This document shows, one piece after another, positions 1-5,905 of a stretch of 6,414 bases of DNA. Position 1 is the stretch's first letter. Each line of letters starts with the position of its first letter. The DNA lies in assembly GCA_964345005.1 (NCBI GenBank), contig CAYFPQ010000120.1:1-6414 (forward strand), read 5' to 3'. Below the pieces are notes generated by a model. The model was not told where the DNA came from and did no database searches. It was given only the letters and a program-made list of their open reading frames with translations. The translations under genes and the position numbers were made by a program. Origin of the DNA: JABMPJ01 sp964345005. Lineage in GTDB: Bacteria > Verrucomicrobiota > Kiritimatiellia > UBA8416 > JABMPJ01.

Positions 1-695
1 GGTCGAAAAAGCGGCAGCATGACATCAAATCCAACCGGATTTTGCGGCAATAGCTTGGTCATGCGCATGATGAAGCGCAACCCCTTCTTAAGCAGTGGAT
101 TGTAGAGCTTTATGCGATCGCCGCCCCTGTCCATCACATAGATGCCACGCTTGCCGACACCTGCCTGGATCATGTCCACGATCTCCAGCAGCTGACGGTT
201 CTCGCTTACGAAGCCAGGCGCACCCGAGGCCCACAGCCGCTGGTGCAAAGGTATCATCTTTCGCTTCCCCGCTTCGCAGGCCACAGCCAGACAGCCCCAG
301 TAGCCGTTTGCCAGTTGGCCCGTACTGCCATCGCGCACACGCCCCAGAAACGGCATCTTCTTGGCGTACTGCTTACGGATATCCGTCGGATCCAAGATGA
401 TCAGCGTGTTGCGCTTGATCCGCTCGCTGGCCGTGACGGCGATCTGCTCGTTAATGGCCTCTGCCAGTCCCGGCGTATTCAGATGTCGGCTTAACCGCTC
501 CTCGGTCTTCTTCATCTTGATGGGCTCATCCAGGGATCGAGCAATGCTGCTGAGCTTCACATCTTTCGAAGCCTGGATCCCAAAGACCATCTGCCTGATG
601 AATTTGATCTTCGGCTTCGAGAACTGGGGTGAAAATACCCCCAGAAATCTCTCAATCTGGTCTCGGATTTTCAGGGCAGTCGCGGTACGGTTCAT
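1..695 (-). CDS. IS4-type DDE transposase, 5' part only (runs off the left edge)
   Basis: Reading the minus strand from an ATG at 695 gives 231 codons without a stop to the window edge, so the C-terminal part is missing. AAGGAG at 702-707 lies 6 nt before the ATG and supports this start. The protein begins MNRTATALKI, with a basic helical N-terminal region (about 1-95). The segment LIILDPTDI (98-106) carries the first catalytic Asp (D102 likeliest, D105 possible). YVMDRGGDR (186-194) carries the second catalytic Asp, D189. This spacing and the DRGxD signature are typical of IS4-superfamily (RNase H fold, DDE) transposases, which cut and paste their own element. The third acidic residue (the YREK-type region) would lie beyond the edge. 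The exact IS4 subgroup is not resolved. The visible part is unbroken, so the copy may be active. Confidence 0.88.
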   Translation of the reverse strand, partial: MNRTATALKIRDQIERFLGVFSPQFSKPKIKFIRQMVFGIQASKDVKLSSIARSLDEPIKMKKTEERLSRHLNTPGLAEAINEQIAVTASERIKRNTLIILDPTDIRKQYAKKMPFLGRVRDGSTGQLANGYWGCLAVACEAGKRKMIPLHQRLWASGAPGFVSENRQLLEIVDMIQAGVGKRGIYVMDRGGDRIKLYNPLLKKGLRFIMRMTKLLPQNPVGFDVMLPLFR

Positions 696-800
696 GGCGG
701 TCTCCTTGTGTTTGTTTGGTCACCCTCATCTTACGATGAGGTCACTTGGAGACCACTCCCTATTTCACTTGTCTGCAACCCCTTTTACACACCTGTACTG
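696..800. other. Upstream end of the IS element (boundary not resolved), with hairpin
   Basis: This stretch lies before the transposase start and should contain the right end of the insertion sequence. A perfect 7-bp inverted repeat, CCTCATC (724-730) and GATGAGG (735-741), encloses a TTAC loop. Two direct copies of GGTCAC at 718-723 and 740-745 overlap its edges. These could be transposase-binding or transcription-blocking signals. The other IS end is outside the window, so the terminal inverted repeat and target duplication cannot be placed. Confidence 0.35.
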
Positions 801-847
801 GCGTTTCGAAGATTCAGCCCGAAAAACTGGGGATAGTCCTGATGAGA

Positions 848-960
848 ACACTGCTGCATCGGCTCGCTGGGGACAGCTCGCCCTACCCAACACAGCACAC
901 ATCTGAGTCAACTGCAAGGTAGGGCGAGCTGTCCCCAGCGAGCCGCCAGTGCGGCAGTGT
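848..960. repeat. Palindromic repeat family A, copy 1 (27-bp perfect inverted arms)
   Basis: The arm at 861-887 (starting GGCTCGCTGGGG) is repeated as an exact reverse complement at 918-944, with a 30-nt loop between. An outer arm continues with 10 of 11 matches (848-858 against 950-960) after a short bulge. Each arm contains two near copies of GGCTCGC spaced 14 nt apart. Another copy of the family lies at 3563-3633. The element sits beyond the 3' end of the response-regulator/small-ORF pair and before the IS. A transcript would form a very stable hairpin, but no T-run follows, so a classical terminator is not shown. There is no coding content. Confidence 0.9.
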
Positions 961-961
961 A

Positions 962-994
962 TCCGACTTCCGATCTCCGACTTCTGACCTCCGG
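962..994 (-). repeat. Dispersed repeat family B, copy 1 (heptamer period)
   Basis: Read on the minus strand, this is a run of degenerate 7-nt units of the type TCGGARR (for example TCAGAAG, TCGGAGA). The closely similar copy on the plus strand is at 5776-5810. It lies 2 nt past the stop codon of the small minus-strand ORF ending at 997. Confidence 0.8.
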
Positions 995-996
995 AT

Positions 997-1218
997 CTAC
1001 TTCCGGGAAGGGACGATAACGCAGAAGGGATCGCGCTCACGTAGGAAGAGATGATAGACCAACACCAGGTTCTCCAGGTCGGCTCCGGACTTGGACATCC
1101 GCACTGCCGTTCCGCCACCAACGTCTGCCGGCAGCACCGGGATCGCCGCCATCAGCATCGACACCATAGGGTCTCCCCTGCCACCTGCACGGAAATCGTA
1201 GAATCCTGGAATGTTCAT
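997..1218 (-). CDS. Small hypothetical protein, 73 aa, downstream of the response regulator
   Basis: I do not recognise this protein. It starts MNIPGFYDFR, has a moderately hydrophobic stretch around residues 18-33 (MVSMLMAAIPVLPADV), a glycine turn (GGG), a possible helix (LENLVLVYHLFLRERD) and a basic end (PSRK). Evidence that it is real: GGGAGA at 1225-1230 lies exactly 6 nt before the ATG, the gene follows the response regulator on the same strand after only 24 nt, and the frame ends cleanly before repeat copy B1. No convincing signal peptide or membrane helix is visible. Co-transcription with the response regulator is inferred from spacing, so it might be an accessory or output partner. 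It could also be a chance frame. Confidence 0.5.
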   Translation of the reverse strand: MNIPGFYDFRAGGRGDPMVSMLMAAIPVLPADVGGGTAVRMSKSGADLENLVLVYHLFLRERDPFCVIVPSRK

Positions 1219-1224
1219 CGTAAG

Positions 1225-1230
1225 TCTCCC
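1225..1230 (-). promoter_or_regulatory. Ribosome binding site of the 73-aa ORF
   Basis: GGGAGA on the minus strand, 6 nt upstream of the ATG at 1218. It is the main reason to treat this short frame as a gene. Confidence 0.5.
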
Positions 1231-1242
1231 TGCTCCGCGAAA

Positions 1243-1731
1243 CTACGCAGCACGAGGAGCGGCCGCACCATACGGATGCGACCGCCCGCTCCTGTCGACG
1301 ACATGTGCGGCATGCACTTCTTCTCGCGTTACTTGGTCCTTTCTGGTCTGTTTGCATTCGACATGCTGCCGCCACGTCGCTTCGACCGATGCTTTCTGAA
1401 GCCGCTCCTGCAACTCGGCCTCCGAAAACGGCTTCTCCAACACATCGCCTACACCCATAGTCCGCAGTTCAGATAGCGCTTGCGGATCTACGTATCCAGA
1501 CATCACGATCACTTTCGTCTCATCTGGAATGATCGCATTCCTTAAGAACCATACGCCGTCGTGGTCAGGCATTCTGTAATCCAATAGGACCATGTCGAAA
1601 GTCTTACTCGCCAGCATCCGCACACCGGCACGCGCGCCCGTTGCGGCTTCGACCTCGCTTCCCCAACGCCTCAACATGTTGCACAGGCTCCACAGCATCG
1701 TCACGTCATCATCTATCACCAGGATTCTCAT
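1243..1731 (-). CDS. Orphan response regulator, single receiver domain with C-terminal tail
   Basis: This 162-aa protein is a CheY-like receiver over about residues 1-118. The acidic Mg-binding pair lies in VIDDD (D7-D9), the phosphoacceptor is D51 in LLDYRMP, the switch Ser is S78 in VIVMSGY, and the invariant Lys is K100 in LEKPF. All key residues are present, so it should accept phosphate from a histidine kinase. No DNA-binding or enzymatic output domain follows. The last ~45 residues are a charged, then Ala/Pro-rich tail ending in PRAA that I cannot assign. A GGGGAGGG-type ribosome binding site lies about 5 nt before the ATG. No kinase gene is in the window. A small ORF follows closely on the same strand. 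The gene is divergent from the SH3-protease-cyclase module. Confidence 0.92.
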   Translation of the reverse strand: MRILVIDDDVTMLWSLCNMLRRWGSEVEAATGARAGVRMLASKTFDMVLLDYRMPDHDGVWFLRNAIIPDETKVIVMSGYVDPQALSELRTMGVGDVLEKPFSEAELQERLQKASVEATWRQHVECKQTRKDQVTREEVHAAHVVDRSGRSHPYGAAAPRAA

Positions 1732-1994
1732 GACGCCCTCCCCTCGCTTGCCTGTCTCTGTTCTCTTACCCTCTTAAGAAGCACGCGGCATGCCAACCCC
1801 GCCAAGATGTAATCTGATAACACTCTCTTCACAACCGACCAATAACCATGGCATTATGGGCTTGGAAGCCCCCGTTCGAGCTGCTCAAGTGTGAGATCAT
1901 GACCGTCCGGATTCTCACATGTGTCACGCTATGTATCACTTTTTGCGGAGCGAAAACGTAGGGCTTTGGGACTACTCTGGCAGCGCCAGAGAAC
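1732..1994. other. Divergent intergenic region, no gene recognised
   Basis: Promoters for the minus-strand regulator and possibly the plus-strand module should lie here, but I see no -35/-10 pair good enough to call. The only notable structure is a short palindrome, GGGCTTGGAAGCCC, at 1858-1871. A 61-codon minus-strand frame across the region begins inside repeat C1 and is not credible. Confidence 0.4.
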
Positions 1995-2084
1995 GAACAT
2001 CCAACATCGAACACGGAACGTAGAACATCGAGCGCTTTGCATCTCCTTCGGAGTTCAGTGTTCCTTGTTCGATGTTCAGTGTTT
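1995..2084. repeat. Palindromic heptamer repeat family C, copy 1 (intergenic)
   Basis: The left arm (1995-2036) is a run of 7-nt units such as GAACATC, CAACATC, GAACACG and GAACGTA. The right arm (2050-2084) carries the reverse-complement units (AGTGTTC, CTTGTTC, GATGTTC). A small hairpin, CTCC-TTC-GGAG (2043-2053), sits near the centre. The second copy lies inside the cyclase gene at 4229-4364. This copy lies in the leader region upstream of the SH3 gene. It supplies an in-frame ATG at 2072, which is unlikely to be the true start. Confidence 0.85.
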
Positions 2085-2132
2085 TCCAGCTTTCGGGCTG
2101 CTTTTCATTGTGTCAGACTGCCACCAAGCAAT

Positions 2133-2138
2133 GGAGGG
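2133..2138 (+). promoter_or_regulatory. Ribosome binding site that decides the SH3 gene start
   Basis: GGAGGG lies 8 nt before the ATG at 2147 but only 2 nt before the in-frame ATG at 2141. The start at 2147 is therefore preferred, and it also places the signal peptide at the N-terminus. Confidence 0.65.
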
Positions 2139-2146
2139 ATATGAAC

Positions 2147-2632
2147 ATGAAACAGATCACCACGACAGCAATCGTGCTCTTGGCTCTAGCCGCTGCCGCT
2201 GCTGCCAAGCCTGTTACCATGAGTCTACAGATCCGGAAGGGCGATCTGCGCAGCTCCCCATCGTTCCTCGGCAAGATCGTGGGATCGGTGACCTACGGCG
2301 ATCGCCTGAAGGTCGAAGACACAAGAGGCGCCTGGTGCCTCGTCAGGGCCGAGGAAGGAACTCTGACCGGGTGGCTGCACAGTTCCGCGCTGACCAAGAA
2401 GAAAGTCAAACTCAAGGCTGGCGACAAGGATGCCGATGTAGCCGCCTCGAGTGGCGAGCTTGCGTTGGCCGGGAAAGGGTTCAACTCGGAGGTCGAAGCC
2501 CAGTTCAAAGAACAGAACAGCGAGGCGAACTTTGCGGCCGTCGACATCATCGAGAAGATCCGCGTCACAACACGTGAGATAGAGAAGTTCCTTAAGGCCG
2601 GCTCCGTTGTGCCGAAGGGAGGTGCGGAATGA
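2147..2632 (+). CDS. Secreted SH3-like (SH3b-type) domain protein
   Basis: From the preferred ATG the product is 161 aa. MKQITTTAIVLLALAAAAAA is a classical Sec signal peptide, probably cleaved near AAA-KP (about residue 20). Residues ~24-85 form a bacterial SH3-like domain: LRSSPSFLGKIV, then YGDRLKVED, then GWLHSSAL (75-82). The second half has a motif ELALAGKGFN (104-113) that I recall recurring C-terminal to such SH3 domains in exported proteins. Such domains usually bind cell-wall or protein ligands. The export signal places the protein outside the cytoplasmic membrane. Its stop codon overlaps the next start (ATGA at 2629-2632), implying translational coupling to the M48 lipoprotein. The frame extends upstream to 2072, but those codons come partly from repeat C1 and would precede the signal peptide. 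Confidence 0.88.
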   Translation: MKQITTTAIVLLALAAAAAAKPVTMSLQIRKGDLRSSPSFLGKIVGSVTYGDRLKVEDTRGAWCLVRAEEGTLTGWLHSSALTKKKVKLKAGDKDADVAASSGELALAGKGFNSEVEAQFKEQNSEANFAAVDIIEKIRVTTREIEKFLKAGSVVPKGGAE

Positions 2633-3543
2633 GACGCTCTCTTCTTCTCATCGCCCTCGTCGCGGCAGCCGGTGGGCTGCTCGCGGGCTGCAAAGCGCTC
2701 GACGTTGTGACAAAGGTCACGACCTCCGTGGGAGTGGCCACGGGCAAGATATCGGCGAATGAGGCACGCGCCATTAACCGTACTGCCTCTGCAGCGGGCA
2801 AAGCGTTCGAGCAAATTACACCCGCGCAGGAGTACTACATCGGGCGCGCGGTTGCCGCCACCATCCTACAGGAATATCGGCACGCCGACCTCAAGGAGGC
2901 CGAGCAATACCTCAACGTCCTGGGGCAGGCACTGGCCATGCACTCGGAGAAACCCGAAACGTTCGGTGGCTACCGTTTCGCTATCATGGACACCGATGAG
3001 ATCAATGCCTTCGCCGCGCCGGGTGGACTCATCCTGGTCTCGCGCGGTTTGCTGCGTTGCTGTCGGAGCGAAGACGCTGTCGCCGCTGTACTCGCGCACG
3101 AGATCGCTCACGTGCAGCACGCACATGGGCTGCGGGCCATCAAGAAGAGTCGCCTCACCTCGGCACTGACTATCCTCGCCGCGGAAAGCGCCAAGACCAT
3201 GGGAGGCGAACAGCTCGCCCAACTGACGACTGCATTCGAGGGAAGCATCTCGGACATCACGGGAACACTGGTCAACAGCGGTTACTCGCGCAAGCTGGAG
3301 AGTGAAGCCGACGCGTCCGCTATCGCCATACTTGAACGCACCGGCTACAGTCCTGCCGCCCTGAAAGACATGCTCGAGCAAATGCATACCCATATGCCCG
3401 ACGACGCCAAGGGCTTTGGCAAGACGCATCCCGATCCCCATGACCGTGTTGAGGACATCGCCCTCCTCATCGAGAACACTGGGCAGGTCGAACAAGTCAA
3501 AGCGCGCCAGAAGCGCTTCGAGAAAGCAATGAAGGGCGTGTAA
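2629..3543 (+). CDS. M48-family zinc metalloprotease, lipoprotein
   Basis: The product is 304 aa. The N-terminus MRRSLLLIALVAAAGG followed by LLAGC is a lipoprotein signal with lipid-modified Cys at C21, so the enzyme should be membrane-anchored outside the cytoplasm. Catalytic features: HEIAH (157-161; zinc ligands H157 and H161, general base E158), preceded by the typical APGGLILVSRGLL. The downstream ExxxD motif is in LESEAD (E224 third zinc ligand, D228), and THPDPHDRV (266-274) is the conserved C-terminal His/Arg motif. Layout and length resemble BepA/LoiP-type periplasmic M48 peptidases that act in envelope protein quality control. The true substrate is unknown. AAGGGAGG at 2615-2622 is spaced 6 nt from the ATG, which overlaps the SH3 gene stop. 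Palindrome A copy 2 follows the stop codon. Confidence 0.95.
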   Translation: MRRSLLLIALVAAAGGLLAGCKALDVVTKVTTSVGVATGKISANEARAINRTASAAGKAFEQITPAQEYYIGRAVAATILQEYRHADLKEAEQYLNVLGQALAMHSEKPETFGGYRFAIMDTDEINAFAAPGGLILVSRGLLRCCRSEDAVAAVLAHEIAHVQHAHGLRAIKKSRLTSALTILAAESAKTMGGEQLAQLTTAFEGSISDITGTLVNSGYSRKLESEADASAIAILERTGYSPAALKDMLEQMHTHMPDDAKGFGKTHPDPHDRVEDIALLIENTGQVEQVKARQKRFEKAMKGV

Positions 3544-3562
3544 CCCCTTTCCGGCCAGACGC

Positions 3563-3633
3563 GGCTCGGAAGGGACTCCTCGCCCCACCTCTCTGTAGTT
3601 GCACGGGTCAGGGCGAGCTGTCCCCAGCGAGCC
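3563..3633. repeat. Palindromic repeat family A, copy 2 (one decayed arm)
   Basis: The right arm 3607-3633 matches the right arm of copy 1 at 25 of 27 positions (24 identical in a row, 3610-3633). The left arm 3563-3589 matches the copy 1 left arm at 21 of 27 positions, with substitutions mainly in the middle. The loop is 17 nt. The element fills most of the 118-nt gap between the protease and the cyclase and ends 28 nt before the cyclase ATG. It could attenuate transcription into the cyclase or be a neutral insertion. Confidence 0.8.
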
Positions 3634-3661
3634 GGGAGTCAGCGACAATTGAGGATCGACT

Positions 3662-5761
3662 ATGCATAGAAAACTCGCCCAAGGCTCCCTGATCGGACTC
3701 ACCGCTGCCATCCTCGCGGCGCTCCTCCACCTTACCGGCGCGCTCAACCGGCTCGAAGCAGTGACCTGGGACTGGCGCGCCCGGACCATGGCGGCGCCCG
3801 GAGAAGCAAGCGACGAGATCACGCTCATCCTTCTCGACCAAGCCAGCCTCGACTGGGCTGAGAATACGATGGGGCTGGGCTGGCCCTGGCCGCGCGAGGT
3901 GTACGCGGCCATCCTGGGATTCTGCAAGATCGGTAATGCTCGGTCGGTTGCGTTCGACGTGATCTTCAGTGAGCCATCGGACTATGCCGATCAAGACGTT
4001 GCCCTCGGAACGGCCATCGCTGACGGTGTCCCGTTCGTTGGTGCTGTCTCTTTTGAAGGAACGAACGCCACGCTTCCCATTGCAGAGGTGGCGACCAACG
4101 CCACGCTCCTCGGCAGCGTGCTGGGGGACGCCGATCCCGATGGTGTCATCCGTCGCATACGCCCGTCCGTGACGCATGAGAATCAGAGATATCTCACTCT
4201 GGGTCTGGCTGCGTACATGGCAGATTCTGAACACCGGACGTCGAACAAGGAACAAGGAACTTCGAACGCTAAGGAGCCCACCATCGATCCGACCACGGAT
4301 CATCGCGACTCACCATCTTCTCCCACTTCGATGCTGGGAGTTCCTTGTTCGATGTTCGATGTTCGCGAAGCATTCCTCCCGCCCCTCCCCCTCGACCGTT
4401 CCGGCCGGGCGATTCTCCGCTGGCGAGGCCCTGTGGATGCACACAGGAACTACAGCGCCCAGTCCGTCATCCAATCATTCCTGCGTATCCAGTCGGGTGA
4501 ACGACCCGTGTTGCAGCCTGACCTACTAGACAACAAGTACGTGTTCTTCGGATTCACGGCGCCCGGGCTGATGGACCTGCGATCCACGCCAATCAGTCCC
4601 GTGTACCCGGGCGTCTCGGTCCACGCCACGCTCTTGGATAACGTACTGTCAGGTGACCTCGTTCGTGACATCCCCGCGCCTCTCGCGCTGACATGGATGC
4701 TGCTCTTCGCTATGGCAGCCGGACTCGCCGGCCGACACAGTGCCAAGGTTTGGCAAATCCTGCTGGGTTTTGCCGCCGCCTTCTCTCTCCCCCTGATCGC
4801 CAGCCTGGCTGCTTACGGAATGAGTTGGTGGCTCCCGGTCGCAGCTCCCACCGTAGCCGGATTGCTGGGACTTACGGGAAGCGTCGTCTTCAGCTACGCG
4901 ATCGAGGGAAAGCAGAAGCGGTTCATTAAGGGCGCCTTCAGACAGTATCTCAGCCCCGCGGTAATCGACCGCCTGCTCGCGAACCCAAACAGTCTCTCCC
5001 TCGGGGGAGAATTGCGTGAACTGTCGATCTTCTTTTCCGATGTCGCAGGCTTCACCGGAATCTCCGAGCACCTGGGTCCCGAAGACCTGACATCGCTGCT
5101 CAACACGTATCTCACCGCCATGACCGACATCATCCTCGAGGAGGGCGGTACGGTCGATAAGTACGAAGGTGATGCCATTATCGCCTTCTGGAACGCACCG
5201 CTTGATCTCCCGAATCATCCCGTCTGTGCCGTGCGCGCCGCCATCCGCTGCCAGGCCGCGCTGGATGAGATGCGGGCGGTGCTTGCAGAGAAGTACGGCA
5301 AGGAAATCAGGGCACGCATTGGCATCAACACCGGCCCCGTGGTGGTCGGGAACATGGGGTCGCAACAACGCTTCGACTATACCTTTCTCGGGGATGCCGG
5401 AAACCTGGCCTCGCGCCTTGAGGGAATCAACAAGCAATTTGACACGTCCATCCTTATCTCCGAGTACACAGAGGCGAAGCTGGACGACTCCATTTCCCTG
5501 CAGGAGGTCTCACGGGTCCGCGTCGTGGGCCGCAAGGAACCTGTCCGCGTCTACAGGCCCCTGCCGGAGGATGCCGACCCGGCTCCCTTCGCATCGGCCC
5601 TCAACGCCTACTACGAGGGGCAGTTCGAAGACGCTGCCTCGCAATTCGAATCGCTCTCCCCCAGCGACCCCACCGCTGCCATCTACGCTGCTCACTGCAG
5701 GCAACTGGCACAGTATCCACCGGAAAGCTGGAATGGGGTCTGGGAAATGACGGAGAAGTAG
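3662..5761 (+). CDS. CHASE2-domain class III adenylate cyclase (membrane receptor)
   Basis: The 699-aa product has one N-terminal membrane helix (~7-28), an extracytoplasmic CHASE2 sensor (~29-335; WDWRAR, VAFDVIFSEP and PGVSVHATLLDNVLSG are typical) and three membrane helices (~341-357, 365-385, 391-413). A cytoplasmic class III cyclase domain (~450-630) follows. Metal-binding residues are D460 (FFSDVAGFT) and D504 (KYEGDAIIAFW). Purine selection is by K500 and T574 (YTFLGD), the class IIIb pattern for ATP. Transition-state residues are N581 and R585 (GNLASRLE). Everything needed to make cAMP is present. A tail (~630-699, YYEGQFEDAASQFESL to NGVWEMTEK) resembles a short TPR-like helix pair common after such cyclases. 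GAGGA at 3651-3655, 6 nt before the ATG, supports the start. Oddity: residues ~190-235 are encoded by repeat C2. The signal sensed is unknown. Confidence 0.95.
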   Translation: MHRKLAQGSLIGLTAAILAALLHLTGALNRLEAVTWDWRARTMAAPGEASDEITLILLDQASLDWAENTMGLGWPWPREVYAAILGFCKIGNARSVAFDVIFSEPSDYADQDVALGTAIADGVPFVGAVSFEGTNATLPIAEVATNATLLGSVLGDADPDGVIRRIRPSVTHENQRYLTLGLAAYMADSEHRTSNKEQGTSNAKEPTIDPTTDHRDSPSSPTSMLGVPCSMFDVREAFLPPLPLDRSGRAILRWRGPVDAHRNYSAQSVIQSFLRIQSGERPVLQPDLLDNKYVFFGFTAPGLMDLRSTPISPVYPGVSVHATLLDNVLSGDLVRDIPAPLALTWMLLFAMAAGLAGRHSAKVWQILLGFAAAFSLPLIASLAAYGMSWWLPVAAPTVAGLLGLTGSVVFSYAIEGKQKRFIKGAFRQYLSPAVIDRLLANPNSLSLGGELRELSIFFSDVAGFTGISEHLGPEDLTSLLNTYLTAMTDIILEEGGTVDKYEGDAIIAFWNAPLDLPNHPVCAVRAAIRCQAALDEMRAVLAEKYGKEIRARIGINTGPVVVGNMGSQQRFDYTFLGDAGNLASRLEGINKQFDTSILISEYTEAKLDDSISLQEVSRVRVVGRKEPVRVYRPLPEDADPAPFASALNAYYEGQFEDAASQFESLSPSDPTAAIYAAHCRQLAQYPPESWNGVWEMTEK
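4229..4364. repeat. Palindromic heptamer repeat family C, copy 2, inside the cyclase gene
   Basis: Arms 4229-4253 and 4340-4364 are inverted copies with 22 of 25 positions matching. A 6-bp hairpin, GATCCG-acca-CGGATC (4286-4301), sits at the centre. The units follow a 7-nt period (GAACAAG, GAACTTC on the left; CTTGTTC, GATGTTC on the right), as in the intergenic copy at 1995-2084. The element is read in frame without stops. On the left, six heptamers encode two 7-residue units, EHRTSNK and EQGTSNA. The right arm gives VPCSMFDVR. It falls between the conserved LTLGLAAYMAD and LPLDRSGRAILRW blocks of CHASE2. Confidence 0.88.
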
Positions 5762-5777
5762 GGCCGCTTCGCGGCCC
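5761..5777 (+). terminator. GC-rich hairpin at the cyclase stop codon
   Basis: GGGCCGC (5761-5767), loop TTC, GCGGCCC (5771-5777): a perfect 7-bp stem that begins on the last base of the TAG stop. No T-run follows, so it is at best an atypical terminator or an mRNA 3'-end stabiliser. Confidence 0.35.
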
Positions 5778-5810
5778 GGAGGTCGGAGGCCAGAAGTCGG
5801 AGGTCGGAAG
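5776..5810 (+). repeat. Dispersed repeat family B, copy 2 (heptamer period)
   Basis: Five consecutive 7-nt units of the type TCGGARR (CCGGAGG, TCGGAGG, CCAGAAG and so on), in opposite orientation to the copy at 962-994. It follows directly after the cyclase gene, just as copy 1 follows the small minus-strand ORF. Confidence 0.8.
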
Positions 5811-5835
5811 ACTCCAGGTTGGCCGACTATAACCC

Positions 5836-5857
5836 ATGGCGGCCCAAAGGCCGCCAT
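5836..5857. repeat. Perfect 9-bp hairpin
   Basis: ATGGCGGCC (5836-5844), loop CAAA, GGCCGCCAT (5849-5857). It lies between the convergent cyclase and methyltransferase genes. It may contribute to termination, although no T-run follows. Confidence 0.6.
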
Positions 5858-5867
5858 CCGCCAGAGA

Positions 5868-5897
5868 CACCGTGTCCGCGCGCAGCGCGGCGCGGTG
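5868..5897. repeat. GC-rich stem-loop with two stem segments
   Basis: Inner stem CCGCGC (5876-5881), loop GCA, GCGCGG (5885-5890). Outer stem CACCG (5868-5872) with CGGTG (5893-5897). This is another hairpin in the cluster between the convergent genes. Confidence 0.5.
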
Positions 5898-5905
5898 TGG
5901 GAAAC

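Noticed and set aside
361..906. 181-codon plus-strand frame
   Set aside because: It overlaps the transposase on the opposite strand and runs into repeat A. The transposase has catalytic motifs and a ribosome binding site, and this frame has neither.
848..960. CRISPR array or classical terminator as an explanation for repeat A
   Set aside because: There are only two inverted arms and no regularly spaced direct repeats or spacers, and no T-run follows the stem.
1829..2014. 61-codon minus-strand frame in the divergent intergenic region
   Set aside because: Its start codon and first residues come from the heptamer repeat C1. There is no good ribosome binding site or family feature.
2072..2146. 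Upstream in-frame start for the SH3 protein
   Set aside because: That ATG lies inside repeat C1, has no ribosome binding site, and would bury the signal peptide 25 residues into the protein.
2866..3927. 353-codon open frame on the minus strand
   Set aside because: It is antisense to the M48 protease and the start of the cyclase, both of which have strong family motifs. The frame shows no family features and is a codon-bias shadow.
4649..5437. 262-codon open frame on the minus strand
   Set aside because: It lies entirely opposite the membrane and catalytic domains of the cyclase and has no recognisable domain.
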